DNA of 46,932 bases from an uncultured Granulosicoccaceae bacterium (GTDB lineage: Bacteria > Pseudomonadota > Gammaproteobacteria > Granulosicoccales > Granulosicoccaceae). How positions within the stretch are numbered: the first letter of the stretch is position 1; each line of letters starts with the position of its first letter. The stretch covers positions 1 through 46,932 of the forward strand of contig CALDUO010000117.1 in assembly GCA_937923745.1 (NCBI GenBank), written 5' to 3'. The position numbers and the translations under genes were made by a program. Shown one piece after another: positions 25,717 through 33,807 of this stretch. The notes below the pieces were generated by a model that saw only the letters and a program-made list of their open reading frames with translations, did not search any database and was not told where the DNA came from.

Positions 25717-26478
25717 TTAGGTCTGCATGTCGAAATACTGCTGTTCAAATTCAATGTAGTTCTCGCCAAAAAATCCGACGGCACGATAGAAGCCCGCACC
25801 ACTCGCATTTTGTAGATCGTTAAAGAATCGACCTGCCCAAGGTGCCAGGTGATCCTTAAAAAAAGCCTGTTGCCTGCTAAAGTCTGTTGCGTCACCTGAC
25901 CGGATAATCAGCGCCATCGCATCGCATAAGGCCGCAACATGATCTTCAGATTCCGCCACGCCCTCCTGGCGCTGTATATCCAGTGCTGCCAGATCGGTGC
26001 GGAGCAAGCTCAACGGCTTTTCCATTAAAAAGCCCGTGATGTACCACGAACCGAACGGTACCAACTCACCCCGACCCACACCGATAAACAGATTAAAATA
26101 TTCTTCTTTCAGTGTTTCATGGTCAGCCTGGTTTGCGGCTATCCGTCGCTCTTCCTCTTTCAGGCTGGCCTGCCTGAGGAGCTCCCATCCCATCGCCAGT
26201 GATCCCTCCGACGTGTCAATGGCGTCAAGCGCCGCTAACCGCCCTATGAGATCTGCTGAGGGCGCTTTCGCCAACAACGCGGCGAGCATTTCGTATACCG
26301 ACGCCCGCATCAGCTGCCCGGGATCTGTTTGCCCGTGTTCTATTTGCCCGTGTCCTGCTTGCCGGGATTCGCCTGGTTCATGGCCTTCCCGGCGACGGTC
26401 CGGACCTGACCCGCTGCGCTCTGGAATAACCGGGATCACCCCGTTGCCCCTTTTGACCGTTGTTGAATCACTACTCAT
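25717..26478 (-). CDS. TorD/DmsD-family molybdoenzyme chaperone
   Basis: All-helical cytoplasmic chaperone of 253 aa, probably for the formate dehydrogenase alpha subunit. The TorD-like core begins near residue 65 (YEMLAALLAKAPS) and includes LKEEYFNLFIGVGRGELVP, with the family GSWYITGFLMEKPL following, and DHVAALCDAMALII. The first ~60 residues are a hydrophilic extension in which a 15-bp repeat (26322-26366) encodes HGQ/PGQ pentapeptides. ATG start at 26478. The 244-base spacer upstream separates it from the polyferredoxin gene, so a separate promoter for the structural genes may lie there. Confidence 0.88.
   Translation of the reverse strand: MSSDSTTVKRGNGVIPVIPERSGSGPDRRREGHEPGESRQAGHGQIEHGQTDPGQLMRASVYEMLAALLAKAPSADLIGRLAALDAIDTSEGSLAMGWELLRQASLKEEERRIAANQADHETLKEEYFNLFIGVGRGELVPFGSWYITGFLMEKPLSLLRTDLAALDIQRQEGVAESEDHVAALCDAMALIIRSGDATDFSRQQAFFKDHLAPWAGRFFNDLQNASGAGFYRAVGFFGENYIEFEQQYFDMQT
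26322..26366. repeat. 15-bp tandem repeat inside TorD-like gene
   Basis: Units at 26322-26336, 26337-26351 and 26352-26366 share a TTGCCCGT core. They keep the reading frame and lie in the variable N-terminal extension of the chaperone. Confidence 0.75.
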
Positions 26479-26722
26479 TCAGCGTTACTCACTCTTGTAA
26501 AGCAGATGCCATACCTTCGAAAAAAGAAAATATGTCTGCAAAACTGACAATGGATCCAAAGAAAAACTGCCCGACCCATTCTCCCAATGCGGATGAGACA
26601 TTTTGTCTTGCCATCGATCAGTATTGTCCATCATTGTCAGCCCCGGTAATTGGCATCACAGGCCTCGCCGCTCACGGGCGTTAGCGGGTGCGTGCCCCGG
26701 GATTACCTCGTGCAGCTACGGG

Positions 26723-28474
26723 TTAACTGTCGCGATGAACCTCAATGCCGCCTGCATCATCTTCAAACATATCCACTACCCGGCAGTCTTCGCACATTTT
26801 CAGACGCCGCATCGCCTTACCATCACTGAACATCCAGTGGCCCGCCAGTTTTGCGGTCATTGTGTCGATCATGGAAGACGTCGCGAACGCTTTGTGACAA
26901 CGTATGCAGTGAAACGGGCTATCCTCATGCAGCGTGACGATGTGTCGAGCAGCAACACTGTCATAGGTGTAGCGAGGTTGTCGTTCGATAGCGTCTTCGG
27001 GACACGCGGTCTCACACAAACCACACTGGACGCAATCAGCCTCGATAAACCGGACCTTCGGCGAACCCTGTCCGTCGAGCAATGCGTTGACCGGACAGAC
27101 TGACACACAAGCCATGCATAACGTGCAGGCTGATGCGTCAAGAGACAACTGGCCAAACGGGCTGCCGTTGATCAGCGGCACTGATGTCGGTACCGATTCC
27201 GTAGCACCGCCGAGAGCCGCATACTGCTCTATCAGCTGATCGATAGCCATGCGTATAGTTTGGCGTTTTTGGTCGTGTGTCGAAAACGCTGGCCCTGCAG
27301 CCTCTCTTGGCGGCAGTTTGGTGAGTCTGTCCAGGGTGTCTGTCAGTGAGTCAGCCTGCGTAACTTCAACTGTCTCCTCAGTAAAACCCAGCGGACCGAG
27401 AATGGTCGTCAGTAGTTTTGCCTGATCGCGCAGTGGTTGCAGACTGGCTGTATCTGTGGTGCCTTCGGTATAGATGGTGATTGCGCTGAACCCGGCGGCC
27501 AGCATGGTCGCCCAGTAGTCGATGCCAAATGCGGTCACCTCCTCCACTGCGACCGGCATAACATTCGGCGGCAATGATTGCTCAAAAGCTGCATCGGCCG
27601 ATACATCATCCTGTTGTTTATACAACAGCAAAACACTGGCGGCGACGGGCTGTTGATCTTTCAGGGAACGTGAGGTGTCGATCGCCTGCGGTACTCGTGG
27701 CCACGCATACGTCATGGCGCCGGACGGACAGACTGTTGCACAGGTGCCGCATCCCTGACAAAGATACGGATCGACCTCAACCCCCTCACCCGAGGGGGTG
27801 ATTGCCTGCGTACTACACACATCGATGCATCGGCTACAACCAGCAAGTTGACTGCGGGAGTGGGCACACTTGCTCAGGTTGTAGTCGAAATAACGGGGCT
27901 TCTCAAATTCGCCCACAAGGTCGGTTAAGCCTGCGATCATCCCATCATCCGACTCAGGCACGTGAAGATATCCAAAGGGCGGGAGTTGCGCGGATTGTAT
28001 GCCACCCGGCGTGGCATCAGCGATCAAATCAAATGCTGACACGGCGCCACCTGCAGCCGCAGCTGCGGTCACGGTAAGATTACCCAGCTTAACGCTCACA
28101 TCGAATGCACCCATGTGCCCGTTTAACTGCATCGCCTCCGATGACACACCCGACTCAATAACCGTGACGCCCTCTTCAGTGAGCCGTTGGTTCATCATGC
28201 CTGCTGACTGCGAGGATGCTTTGGCAGCAGTTACTAACCATGTGGTTTTTAAACCGGTGAGTTGCTGACTCAGCGCTACACACTGCTCGATTGAACCGAT
28301 GACCAGACAATGACCCTCAGACCGATATTCAATGGAGGATGTCGCCTGACCTAACGCCTGTTGCTTTACCAGATGATCTGTATCCAACCATGCAACCGAT
28401 TGCGATGGCGTAACGCTCGCCGATCCGGGCTCGCCCGTCAGTGTTGTTTGATCGGGTGTTTTGCGGTCACTCAA
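26723..28474 (-). CDS. Polyferredoxin of the formate dehydrogenase locus
   Basis: Iron-sulfur protein of 583 aa carried in many proteobacterial formate dehydrogenase clusters. Cluster motifs in order: CSRCIDVCSTQAI with an upstream Cys-rich lead (CAHSRSQLAGC), CQGCGTCATVCPSG, CTLCMACVSVCPVNAL, CVQCGLCETACPED, and near the C-terminus CIRCH and CEDCR pairs. The start is TTG, overlapping the DUF3306 stop (TTGA), with AAGGAG eight bases upstream, which makes that start convincing. No signal peptide, so it is cytoplasmic. A role in supplying electrons for cofactor insertion or in assembly is plausible but unproven. Confidence 0.9.
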   Translation of the reverse strand: MSDRKTPDQTTLTGEPGSASVTPSQSVAWLDTDHLVKQQALGQATSSIEYRSEGHCLVIGSIEQCVALSQQLTGLKTTWLVTAAKASSQSAGMMNQRLTEEGVTVIESGVSSEAMQLNGHMGAFDVSVKLGNLTVTAAAAAGGAVSAFDLIADATPGGIQSAQLPPFGYLHVPESDDGMIAGLTDLVGEFEKPRYFDYNLSKCAHSRSQLAGCSRCIDVCSTQAITPSGEGVEVDPYLCQGCGTCATVCPSGAMTYAWPRVPQAIDTSRSLKDQQPVAASVLLLYKQQDDVSADAAFEQSLPPNVMPVAVEEVTAFGIDYWATMLAAGFSAITIYTEGTTDTASLQPLRDQAKLLTTILGPLGFTEETVEVTQADSLTDTLDRLTKLPPREAAGPAFSTHDQKRQTIRMAIDQLIEQYAALGGATESVPTSVPLINGSPFGQLSLDASACTLCMACVSVCPVNALLDGQGSPKVRFIEADCVQCGLCETACPEDAIERQPRYTYDSVAARHIVTLHEDSPFHCIRCHKAFATSSMIDTMTAKLAGHWMFSDGKAMRRLKMCEDCRVVDMFEDDAGGIEVHRDS

Positions 28475-29556
28475 GACAAGAGCTCCTTGTGGGTTCCGGC
28501 GTCGATGGCAGGTTCACTGTCTGTGTTGTCTGCTGCCCCGCGGCTAGCGTCATTATTGAGTTGGTGTTTTTCAGCGTGCGCGACTGTGTGCTTCACAGGG
28601 CCGGTCCTTGCCAGCTTTCCATGTCGTGAGTCACCTTGGCGAGCCGGGAAATCTTGAAGAGTATTACTGCGGTGCTGCGTTTCGCTTGATCCCTGCGAAC
28701 GTGACTTTGAATGATAACCGGGCTCCAATACGGCATCCTTGCCGGGAGTCACCTCGTCTGTTTGCACTGGCTCGTCTGTTGGCACTGGCTCGTCAGTATG
28801 CTCTTGCTCAGTGGTGTGCACCGGCTCATCAGAATCTGCAACCTGTTGATCGTCAACCCCTTCGTGCGCCGGTTGTTGTGGCTCTGCTGGTGCTGGCTCG
28901 TCTGATTGTGGCTCATCTGGTTCTGTCTTATCTTGTTCTGCCTGCGCTTCCTCTTGCAGCCTTGCCTCTTCTGCTTCCTGCTGCAGTCGCTTGCGCTCAG
29001 CGTGGAATTTCATGTCGGACGTGACAGTATCACCGAGTGGTTCAAACACGGTGTAGTCCTCATCATAGTCGTTGAGTCCGTCGCGTATGTTAAATGCCGG
29101 TAATCGCAGTAACTTTTTCAGCGCTGCCTGCCGTAACGTCTCTGACACCCCGGCATTAAAAAAACAACTCATATCGCTGGAGGATGTAATGTCATCCAGA
29201 GACGGCATATCAGCGTCGGTCAGTAACGGCTCTTCTGCATCAGACTCCGCGAGTGACGTGTCAGCCTGCGTCGATTTTGCCTGTGATAGTTCTGGCTGGG
29301 ATGTGTTGGGCTGCGATGAATCGGTCGGGATTGCCGGGGATTCTGAGTCGTTCTGTGTCAGTGTCGATGTATGTTTGTGCCGATCGGCACCTGCCGTTGC
29401 CGCACGCGGCGTTTGGCTGGCTGTTGTGTGGTTGGCGGCAGGTGGTTCGGACTCGCGGGTCTTGGTGACTGTCGTTGAGCGATGCTGCGCCTTTCGCTGT
29501 GACCACCGACTCAGAAGTCCTTCAGAGGTATCGGCTCGCTCGGTATCGTCTTTCAT
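28471..29556 (-). CDS. DUF3306 protein of formate dehydrogenase locus
   Basis: Protein of about 361 aa from ATG 29556; a TTG at 29577 in the same frame would add seven residues. The N-terminus EGLLSRWSQRKAQ and the later block ADMPSLDDITSSSDMS, FFNAGVSETLRQAALKKL and FNIRDGLNDYDEDYT are the DUF3306 signature. The remainder is long, acidic and repetitive (TDEPV, EPAP, Gln/Glu runs), partly encoded by 18-bp units around 28740-28800, so it is probably disordered. Family members occur with DUF3305 and formate dehydrogenase genes and are thought to be assembly factors. Its stop overlaps the polyferredoxin start. Confidence 0.85.
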   Translation of the reverse strand: MKDDTERADTSEGLLSRWSQRKAQHRSTTVTKTRESEPPAANHTTASQTPRAATAGADRHKHTSTLTQNDSESPAIPTDSSQPNTSQPELSQAKSTQADTSLAESDAEEPLLTDADMPSLDDITSSSDMSCFFNAGVSETLRQAALKKLLRLPAFNIRDGLNDYDEDYTVFEPLGDTVTSDMKFHAERKRLQQEAEEARLQEEAQAEQDKTEPDEPQSDEPAPAEPQQPAHEGVDDQQVADSDEPVHTTEQEHTDEPVPTDEPVQTDEVTPGKDAVLEPGYHSKSRSQGSSETQHRSNTLQDFPARQGDSRHGKLARTGPVKHTVAHAEKHQLNNDASRGAADNTDSEPAIDAGTHKELLS

Positions 29557-29767
29557 CGGGCGCAACCACTGTGACAATTCGAGCGCGTCACATCAGACGT
29601 CAAACAAAATAACCTATCAGCCGCGTTATCTGACATCACAACGGGCACTCGTCTGCATGCCGCATTGCACGCCCCTGCCCCTGCCTGCCCAAGCCCAGGC
29701 CCAGGCCCAGGCACATGGATCCAATGACCAAACACAATGCCTGTCGGAAGAGGTGTGACAACGGTAT

Positions 29768-30355
29768 TCAATGAATGGATCTCCCTGCTACACGGCCGCC
29801 CTGAACAGCAGCCGGTGGGTCATCAGTCCATTTTTTGCGTTTGCGCTTTTTAAATTTCTCGGGTCGATAATGTTGCAGAACCCAACGTTCCATCTGTTGG
29901 TAAAGCTCGGCAGGTATCGGACAGGACAACACCGTGTTGTCGGTTTCACTGTACGACAGTGCCTCGTCGTAGTCTATGGTGACTATAAAAGGTTCGGTGG
30001 TGTTGTCCACTTCATCTTGCCGGCAAATCACATACACCTTTGGCTGCTCACCGATCAGTGCGTGCCAATATCGCTCGCAAGCATCTTTGTACAGCGTCAC
30101 GCAAAGCCCCGACCACAACAGCAAATCATCCGATGCGGATTCTGCAGCTGCAACGCCTGACATCGGTTGTTGATCGAGTGTCAGGTGTTCGCCGACCAGG
30201 ACATTGGTCAGCGAGTACACAGTCTCGGACCAGAATGATCCGGCAACCTCCCGACGCTGCACCACCACCGCGCATGGAATGCGCAAGCGTATTGGAGCTT
30301 CGCCCGATGGTGTCGCTGTATCAAATGGTTCGGTCACTGACTTGCCACGCTCCAC
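29768..30355 (-). CDS. DUF3305 protein of formate dehydrogenase locus
   Basis: Protein of 195 aa matched to DUF3305 by IRLRIPCAVVVQRREVAGSF, LLWSGLCVTLYKDACERYWH and PKVYVICRQDE. The C-terminus is basic (KKRKRKKW). The start is GTG at 30355 or a later GTG near 30337; conserved sequence begins downstream of both. It opens the minus-strand formate dehydrogenase gene run and is divergent from fdhD. The 190-base spacer to the DUF3306 gene contains a CCCAGG hexanucleotide run near 29690-29715. Function unproven; the constant pairing with DUF3306 suggests enzyme maturation. Confidence 0.82.
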   Translation of the reverse strand: MERGKSVTEPFDTATPSGEAPIRLRIPCAVVVQRREVAGSFWSETVYSLTNVLVGEHLTLDQQPMSGVAAAESASDDLLLWSGLCVTLYKDACERYWHALIGEQPKVYVICRQDEVDNTTEPFIVTIDYDEALSYSETDNTVLSCPIPAELYQQMERWVLQHYRPEKFKKRKRKKWTDDPPAAVQGGRVAGRSIH

Positions 30356-30575
30356 TGTTTATCTGACGGGTCAACTGTAGCACCACCTTCAAGCGCCGCG
30401 CACCCATAGAGGGGATACAGGCGTTGTTCTGGTGACAAATCACTGGACGGAACCGGACGATGTGGTACATTTTGTCGCAAGAACGACCGAATTTCAGGTT
30501 GTTCGGCAGACGGCGGAAGACTTTCCACTTACAGTGTCCGGTATCGCCCCTTACGTGCAGCAAAGACAAACTACC
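30356..30575. promoter_or_regulatory. Divergent control region between DUF3305 and fdhD
   Basis: This 220-base region must carry the promoters of the two divergent formate dehydrogenase transcripts and is the natural target of the HTH regulator encoded after fdhD. I see no clean -35/-10 pair or long palindrome in it. An fdhD reading frame is open back to 30432, so the region may be shorter than drawn. Confidence 0.4.
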
Positions 30576-31454
30576 ATGAGCGATTCTCACCTCCAACCGA
30601 GCATGACCGATGCCGGGTTAGATCCGTCACATAGCGTAAAAGTGACTAACGAATTTGGCGAGACGATTGATGCAAGTATCCCCGGTGAAATACCACTGAC
30701 CATCAAAGTCGACGACAACGAGGTGGTCACACTGATGACCCTTGGTACCCAGCCCGAAGCGCTGACGCTGGGTTACATCCGCAATCAAAAACTCATTGAG
30801 GACATCAATGACATCCGGTCCGTCCACGTTGACTGGGACCGGGAGGTGGCCGAGGTGATCACCCGCAAAGGCGAAGGAATCGCCGACTGGGCAGAGAAAA
30901 TGAAAAAGCGGATAATTACCAGTGGCTGTGGCCAAGGCACTATTTTTAGCTGTACCGTCGACAAACTCTACGAGGTGCAACTCGCCACCCCCTCTCTGAC
31001 CCAATCCAGTATTTACGAACTGATCGGAAGCGTCAGCAAACTCAATGATGTCTATCGGGTATCTGGTGCAGTGCATGGCTGTGGGCTCTGCTCCCAGACC
31101 GAATCACTGATGCATATTGAAGATGTCGGTCGACACAATGCAGCCGACGCGATCTCCGGTCGCATGTGGCTCGACGGTATATCAGGCGATGACAAAATCT
31201 TCTACACCACCGGCAGATTGACATCCGAAATTGTCATGAAGACAGCCTTTATGGGTATTCCGGTCTTGCTGTCACGCTCTGGTGTGACTGAAATGGGACT
31301 GGAACTCGCAAAGGAACTGGGTATGACAATGATCGCGCGGGCCAAAGGCAAACACTTTTTGGTCTATTCGGGTGTTGAGAACATCACCTTCGATGCCATT
31401 CCACCGGTTCGCACACGCCCGCCCCTGACCAAGGGCATGAAGGATCTGGTGTAA
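30576..31454 (+). CDS. fdhD: FdhD, formate dehydrogenase sulfur carrier
   Basis: Carries sulfur from IscS to the molybdenum cofactor to activate formate dehydrogenase. From ATG 30576 it is 292 aa; the frame is open upstream to 30432, but homology begins near NEFGETIDASIPGEIPLTIK. Family blocks include LGTQPEALTLGYI, GAVHGCGLC and IEDVGRHNAADAISG, then FYTTGRLTSEIV. The usual functional CxxC is not complete at its normal place: C118 stands in SGCGQGT, with Gly where the second Cys is expected. A CGLC pair occurs at C169/C172. It is divergent from the DUF3305 gene and eight bases before the regulator. Confidence 0.93.
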   Translation: MSDSHLQPSMTDAGLDPSHSVKVTNEFGETIDASIPGEIPLTIKVDDNEVVTLMTLGTQPEALTLGYIRNQKLIEDINDIRSVHVDWDREVAEVITRKGEGIADWAEKMKKRIITSGCGQGTIFSCTVDKLYEVQLATPSLTQSSIYELIGSVSKLNDVYRVSGAVHGCGLCSQTESLMHIEDVGRHNAADAISGRMWLDGISGDDKIFYTTGRLTSEIVMKTAFMGIPVLLSRSGVTEMGLELAKELGMTMIARAKGKHFLVYSGVENITFDAIPPVRTRPPLTKGMKDLV

Positions 31455-31462
31455 ACCCCGTT

Positions 31463-32545
31463 ATGGTTGAGTCTGTTAAGTCCTCTGACACGACAAAGGC
31501 GGCCTCGAAACCGGCACTGACTCGCGCGCCAGCCACGAAATCTGCAACACAAAAAACCTCAGCCAAGCAGAAAACGACAACAGCGTCGCAATCGAAAGCA
31601 CGGTCTGGAAAAGCAGGGTCTGAAAAAGCAGAGTCCGGGGTAGTAGAGTCCGGGACGCCCAAATTTTTATCGGTCAAACAAGTGGCGAATCTGCTGCACC
31701 TGAACGAAAAAAAGGTCTATCAGCTGGCCGCGGAGGGCGATATTCCCTGCACCAAAGTGACCGGCAAATGGTTGTTTCCAACCACCCTGATCGAACACTG
31801 GGTTCATGAGAACAGTCATGGCGGTGTGCTTAACGACCGCCTCTTTATCGCGGGCAGCGAAGACCTGTTGTTACAGCGAATTTGTAATCGGTTTGCATTA
31901 GCTCAACAACATGCCGCCATGGTCGGTTACAGTCCCTCCGGCACCAGGCATGGGCTCAAGATGCTGGAAACCGGTCGTGTCGATGCCTGTTTTATTCATT
32001 GGGGTGCAACTCAGGCCAACGCTGTGCGCCACCTTGGGCTGCTGCGCAGCTACCGCAATCATCGTCACTGGGTATTATTACGGCAAATTCAGCGCTCACA
32101 AGGGCTCATTCTGTCTCCTCGGGCGCACCTGCCCGGCCAACAGGTAGATGATTTATTGACTGACCCACGAATCCGCTGGTCCCTGCGGGTCGACACCGCA
32201 GGCAGCACACGTCTACTGCAAGACGAGTGTGCGGCGCGTCATGTTTCACTGGATCAGCTGGTGCGCACTGTTGCAGCCGACAGTGAACGCAGTGCAGTAT
32301 CGGCGGTCAGCCGCGGACTGGCAGACATTACCTGTGGTGCGTACAGTAGCGCCAGGGAATACAATCTGCACTTTCTGCCACTCAATGACGTCGCCCTGGA
32401 CCTTGTGATGCACAAGCGCACGTACTTTCGCGCAATTATGCAGCACTTCCTCGGCAGCTTTAGCGGCGAGCTGACACGCCAAGACTGTGATGAACTTGGC
32501 GGATATACACTGCACACGGCACCAACACTCCTCACTATTGAGTAA
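31463..32545 (+). CDS. HTH regulator with periplasmic-binding-protein-like ligand domain
   Basis: Cytoplasmic one-component regulator of 360 aa. The first ~65 residues are low-complexity Lys/Ala/Ser/Thr, partly encoded by 15-bp repeats (31604-31663). An excisionase/MerR-type helix-turn-helix follows (VKQVANLLHLNEKKVYQLA, GKWLFPTTLIEHW). From about residue 125 there is a PBP-like ligand domain, of the type found fused to such HTH domains in molybdate-linked regulators (SGTRHGLKMLETGRVDA, STRLLQDECA, GLADITCGAYSSAREY). It sits eight bases after fdhD, so control of the formate dehydrogenase genes is the simplest inference. The ligand might be molybdate, tungstate or formate. Confidence 0.82.
   Translation: MVESVKSSDTTKAASKPALTRAPATKSATQKTSAKQKTTTASQSKARSGKAGSEKAESGVVESGTPKFLSVKQVANLLHLNEKKVYQLAAEGDIPCTKVTGKWLFPTTLIEHWVHENSHGGVLNDRLFIAGSEDLLLQRICNRFALAQQHAAMVGYSPSGTRHGLKMLETGRVDACFIHWGATQANAVRHLGLLRSYRNHRHWVLLRQIQRSQGLILSPRAHLPGQQVDDLLTDPRIRWSLRVDTAGSTRLLQDECAARHVSLDQLVRTVAADSERSAVSAVSRGLADITCGAYSSAREYNLHFLPLNDVALDLVMHKRTYFRAIMQHFLGSFSGELTRQDCDELGGYTLHTAPTLLTIE
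31604..31663 (+). repeat. 15-bp tandem repeat inside HTH regulator gene
   Basis: Four in-frame 15-base units starting at 31604, 31619, 31634 and 31649, each beginning TCTGG/TCTGA/TCCGG. They encode a Ser-Gly/Glu-Lys-Ala-like linker before the HTH domain. Confidence 0.7.
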
Positions 32546-32776
32546 CACCCGAGCTCCAAAGCCTAACCGGGCAATATATCGCTTATAGATTCTCCCTCTT
32601 TGACGATAAACCCTCTAGCACAACACATATTGCCATCGCCAGTAAATGTAACACCACAGCCGGCAATAGCCTGAGACATCCTGACTTGACTGCGGCCGCG
32701 TGTAGAAGCGCGGTTCAGTGGCAGGACGTTCTACTCAACTTTAATACATCATGCTGCGTCGCTACGAGAGAGTGTC

Positions 32777-33793
32777 ATGAACTATCGACATAAGGGCCTT
32801 CGAGACGGGCTTGTTCAAATCGCCCGGCGGTGTGCATCAGTCTTTGCCTTGGCTGGTGTCATCGGCATCACGACAGCTGCGTTCGCTGAAGATCGCGTGT
32901 GTGTCTATATCTCTTCATACCACAAAGGTTACCAGTGGTCTGATGGTTTAGAGCACGGACTCAAGAGCAAGCTCCCCTATCATTGCAATGTGGTTCAGTT
33001 CGATATGAACACCAAACGCAAAAAGAAACTGTACGAAAAAGTTATCGCTGGCAAAGCTGCCTATAACGTCATCAAAAATCATCAACCGGATGTCGTTATT
33101 TTCTCTGATGACAATGCCGCCAAATACCTGATACTGCCACACATGAGCGATGGCTCAATACCCGTTGTGTTTTCCGGCATCAACTGGACCGTGGAAGAAT
33201 ATGGTTTTCCGTTAAAAAACATGACAGGCATTGTCGAGGTTGCCCCGATTGAACCCATGTTGGTTCAAGCTTCAAAACTCTCGGATGGTGGTTTTAACGC
33301 GATCTACCTTGGTGCGGACACACTGACAGAACACAAAAATTTTGATCGTATCGCCAGTGGCGCATTAAAACTCGGCATCACACTTCAAGCGCGTTTCACT
33401 GAAAGTTTCAGCGACTGGAAAACACAGTTTGTTCAGAGCCAGGAGTATGACTTTGTCATCATGGGCAGCAGCTCCGGTATTGTCGACTGGAATAAAGAGG
33501 CGGCAAAGGCCTGGACACTGGCACATACCTCGGTACCAACACTGACCAATCACAAGTGGATGATGGACTACACCGTGCTCGGTTACACCAAAATACCTGA
33601 GGAACATGGTGAATGGGCGGCGCAAAGCGCTATTGCCATTCTGAATGGCGTTGACGCCGAAAACATTCCACTGGTCACGAACCGACAATGGGATCTCTGG
33701 CTGAACAGCGAGATGGCAGACAGTGGCAATATCATGCTTGCCCCTGACCTTAAACGAAAAGCCAAGAAAATTAACCAATATGCCAGTGAGTGA
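32777..33793 (+). CDS. ABC-type periplasmic binding protein (PF04392-like)
   Basis: Exported binding protein of 338 aa. The signal peptide ends near AAFAEDRV. The mature protein has the two-lobe pattern of the ABC substrate-binding family PF04392: VCVYISSYHKGYQWSDGL, QPDVVIFSDDNAAKYL, IPVVFSGINWTVEEYG, then FNAIYLGADTLTEHKN and YDFVIMGSSSGIVDW. No permease or ATPase gene is adjacent. Its stop overlaps the start of the next gene, a CHASE-GGDEF-EAL protein, so it probably acts as a ligand sensor for that protein rather than as part of a transporter; this is inference from context. The 231-base spacer upstream shows no gene. Confidence 0.85.
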   Translation: MNYRHKGLRDGLVQIARRCASVFALAGVIGITTAAFAEDRVCVYISSYHKGYQWSDGLEHGLKSKLPYHCNVVQFDMNTKRKKKLYEKVIAGKAAYNVIKNHQPDVVIFSDDNAAKYLILPHMSDGSIPVVFSGINWTVEEYGFPLKNMTGIVEVAPIEPMLVQASKLSDGGFNAIYLGADTLTEHKNFDRIASGALKLGITLQARFTESFSDWKTQFVQSQEYDFVIMGSSSGIVDWNKEAAKAWTLAHTSVPTLTNHKWMMDYTVLGYTKIPEEHGEWAAQSAIAILNGVDAENIPLVTNRQWDLWLNSEMADSGNIMLAPDLKRKAKKINQYASE

Positions 33794-33807
33794 CGCCAGT
33801 GAGTGAC
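33782..33807 (+). repeat. 13-bp tandem duplication at the SBP/GGDEF gene junction
   Basis: GCCAGTGAGTGAC occurs at 33782-33794 and 33795-33807. The first copy holds the binding-protein stop codon and a GTG start overlapping it (33790); the second copy supplies a further GTG at 33799. Confidence 0.9.

Noticed and set aside
26460-26684. 74-codon plus-strand frame between the TorD-like and polyferredoxin genes
   Set aside because: Contains an internal ATG with plausible residues, but no ribosome-binding site, no known family, and lies in the likely promoter region.
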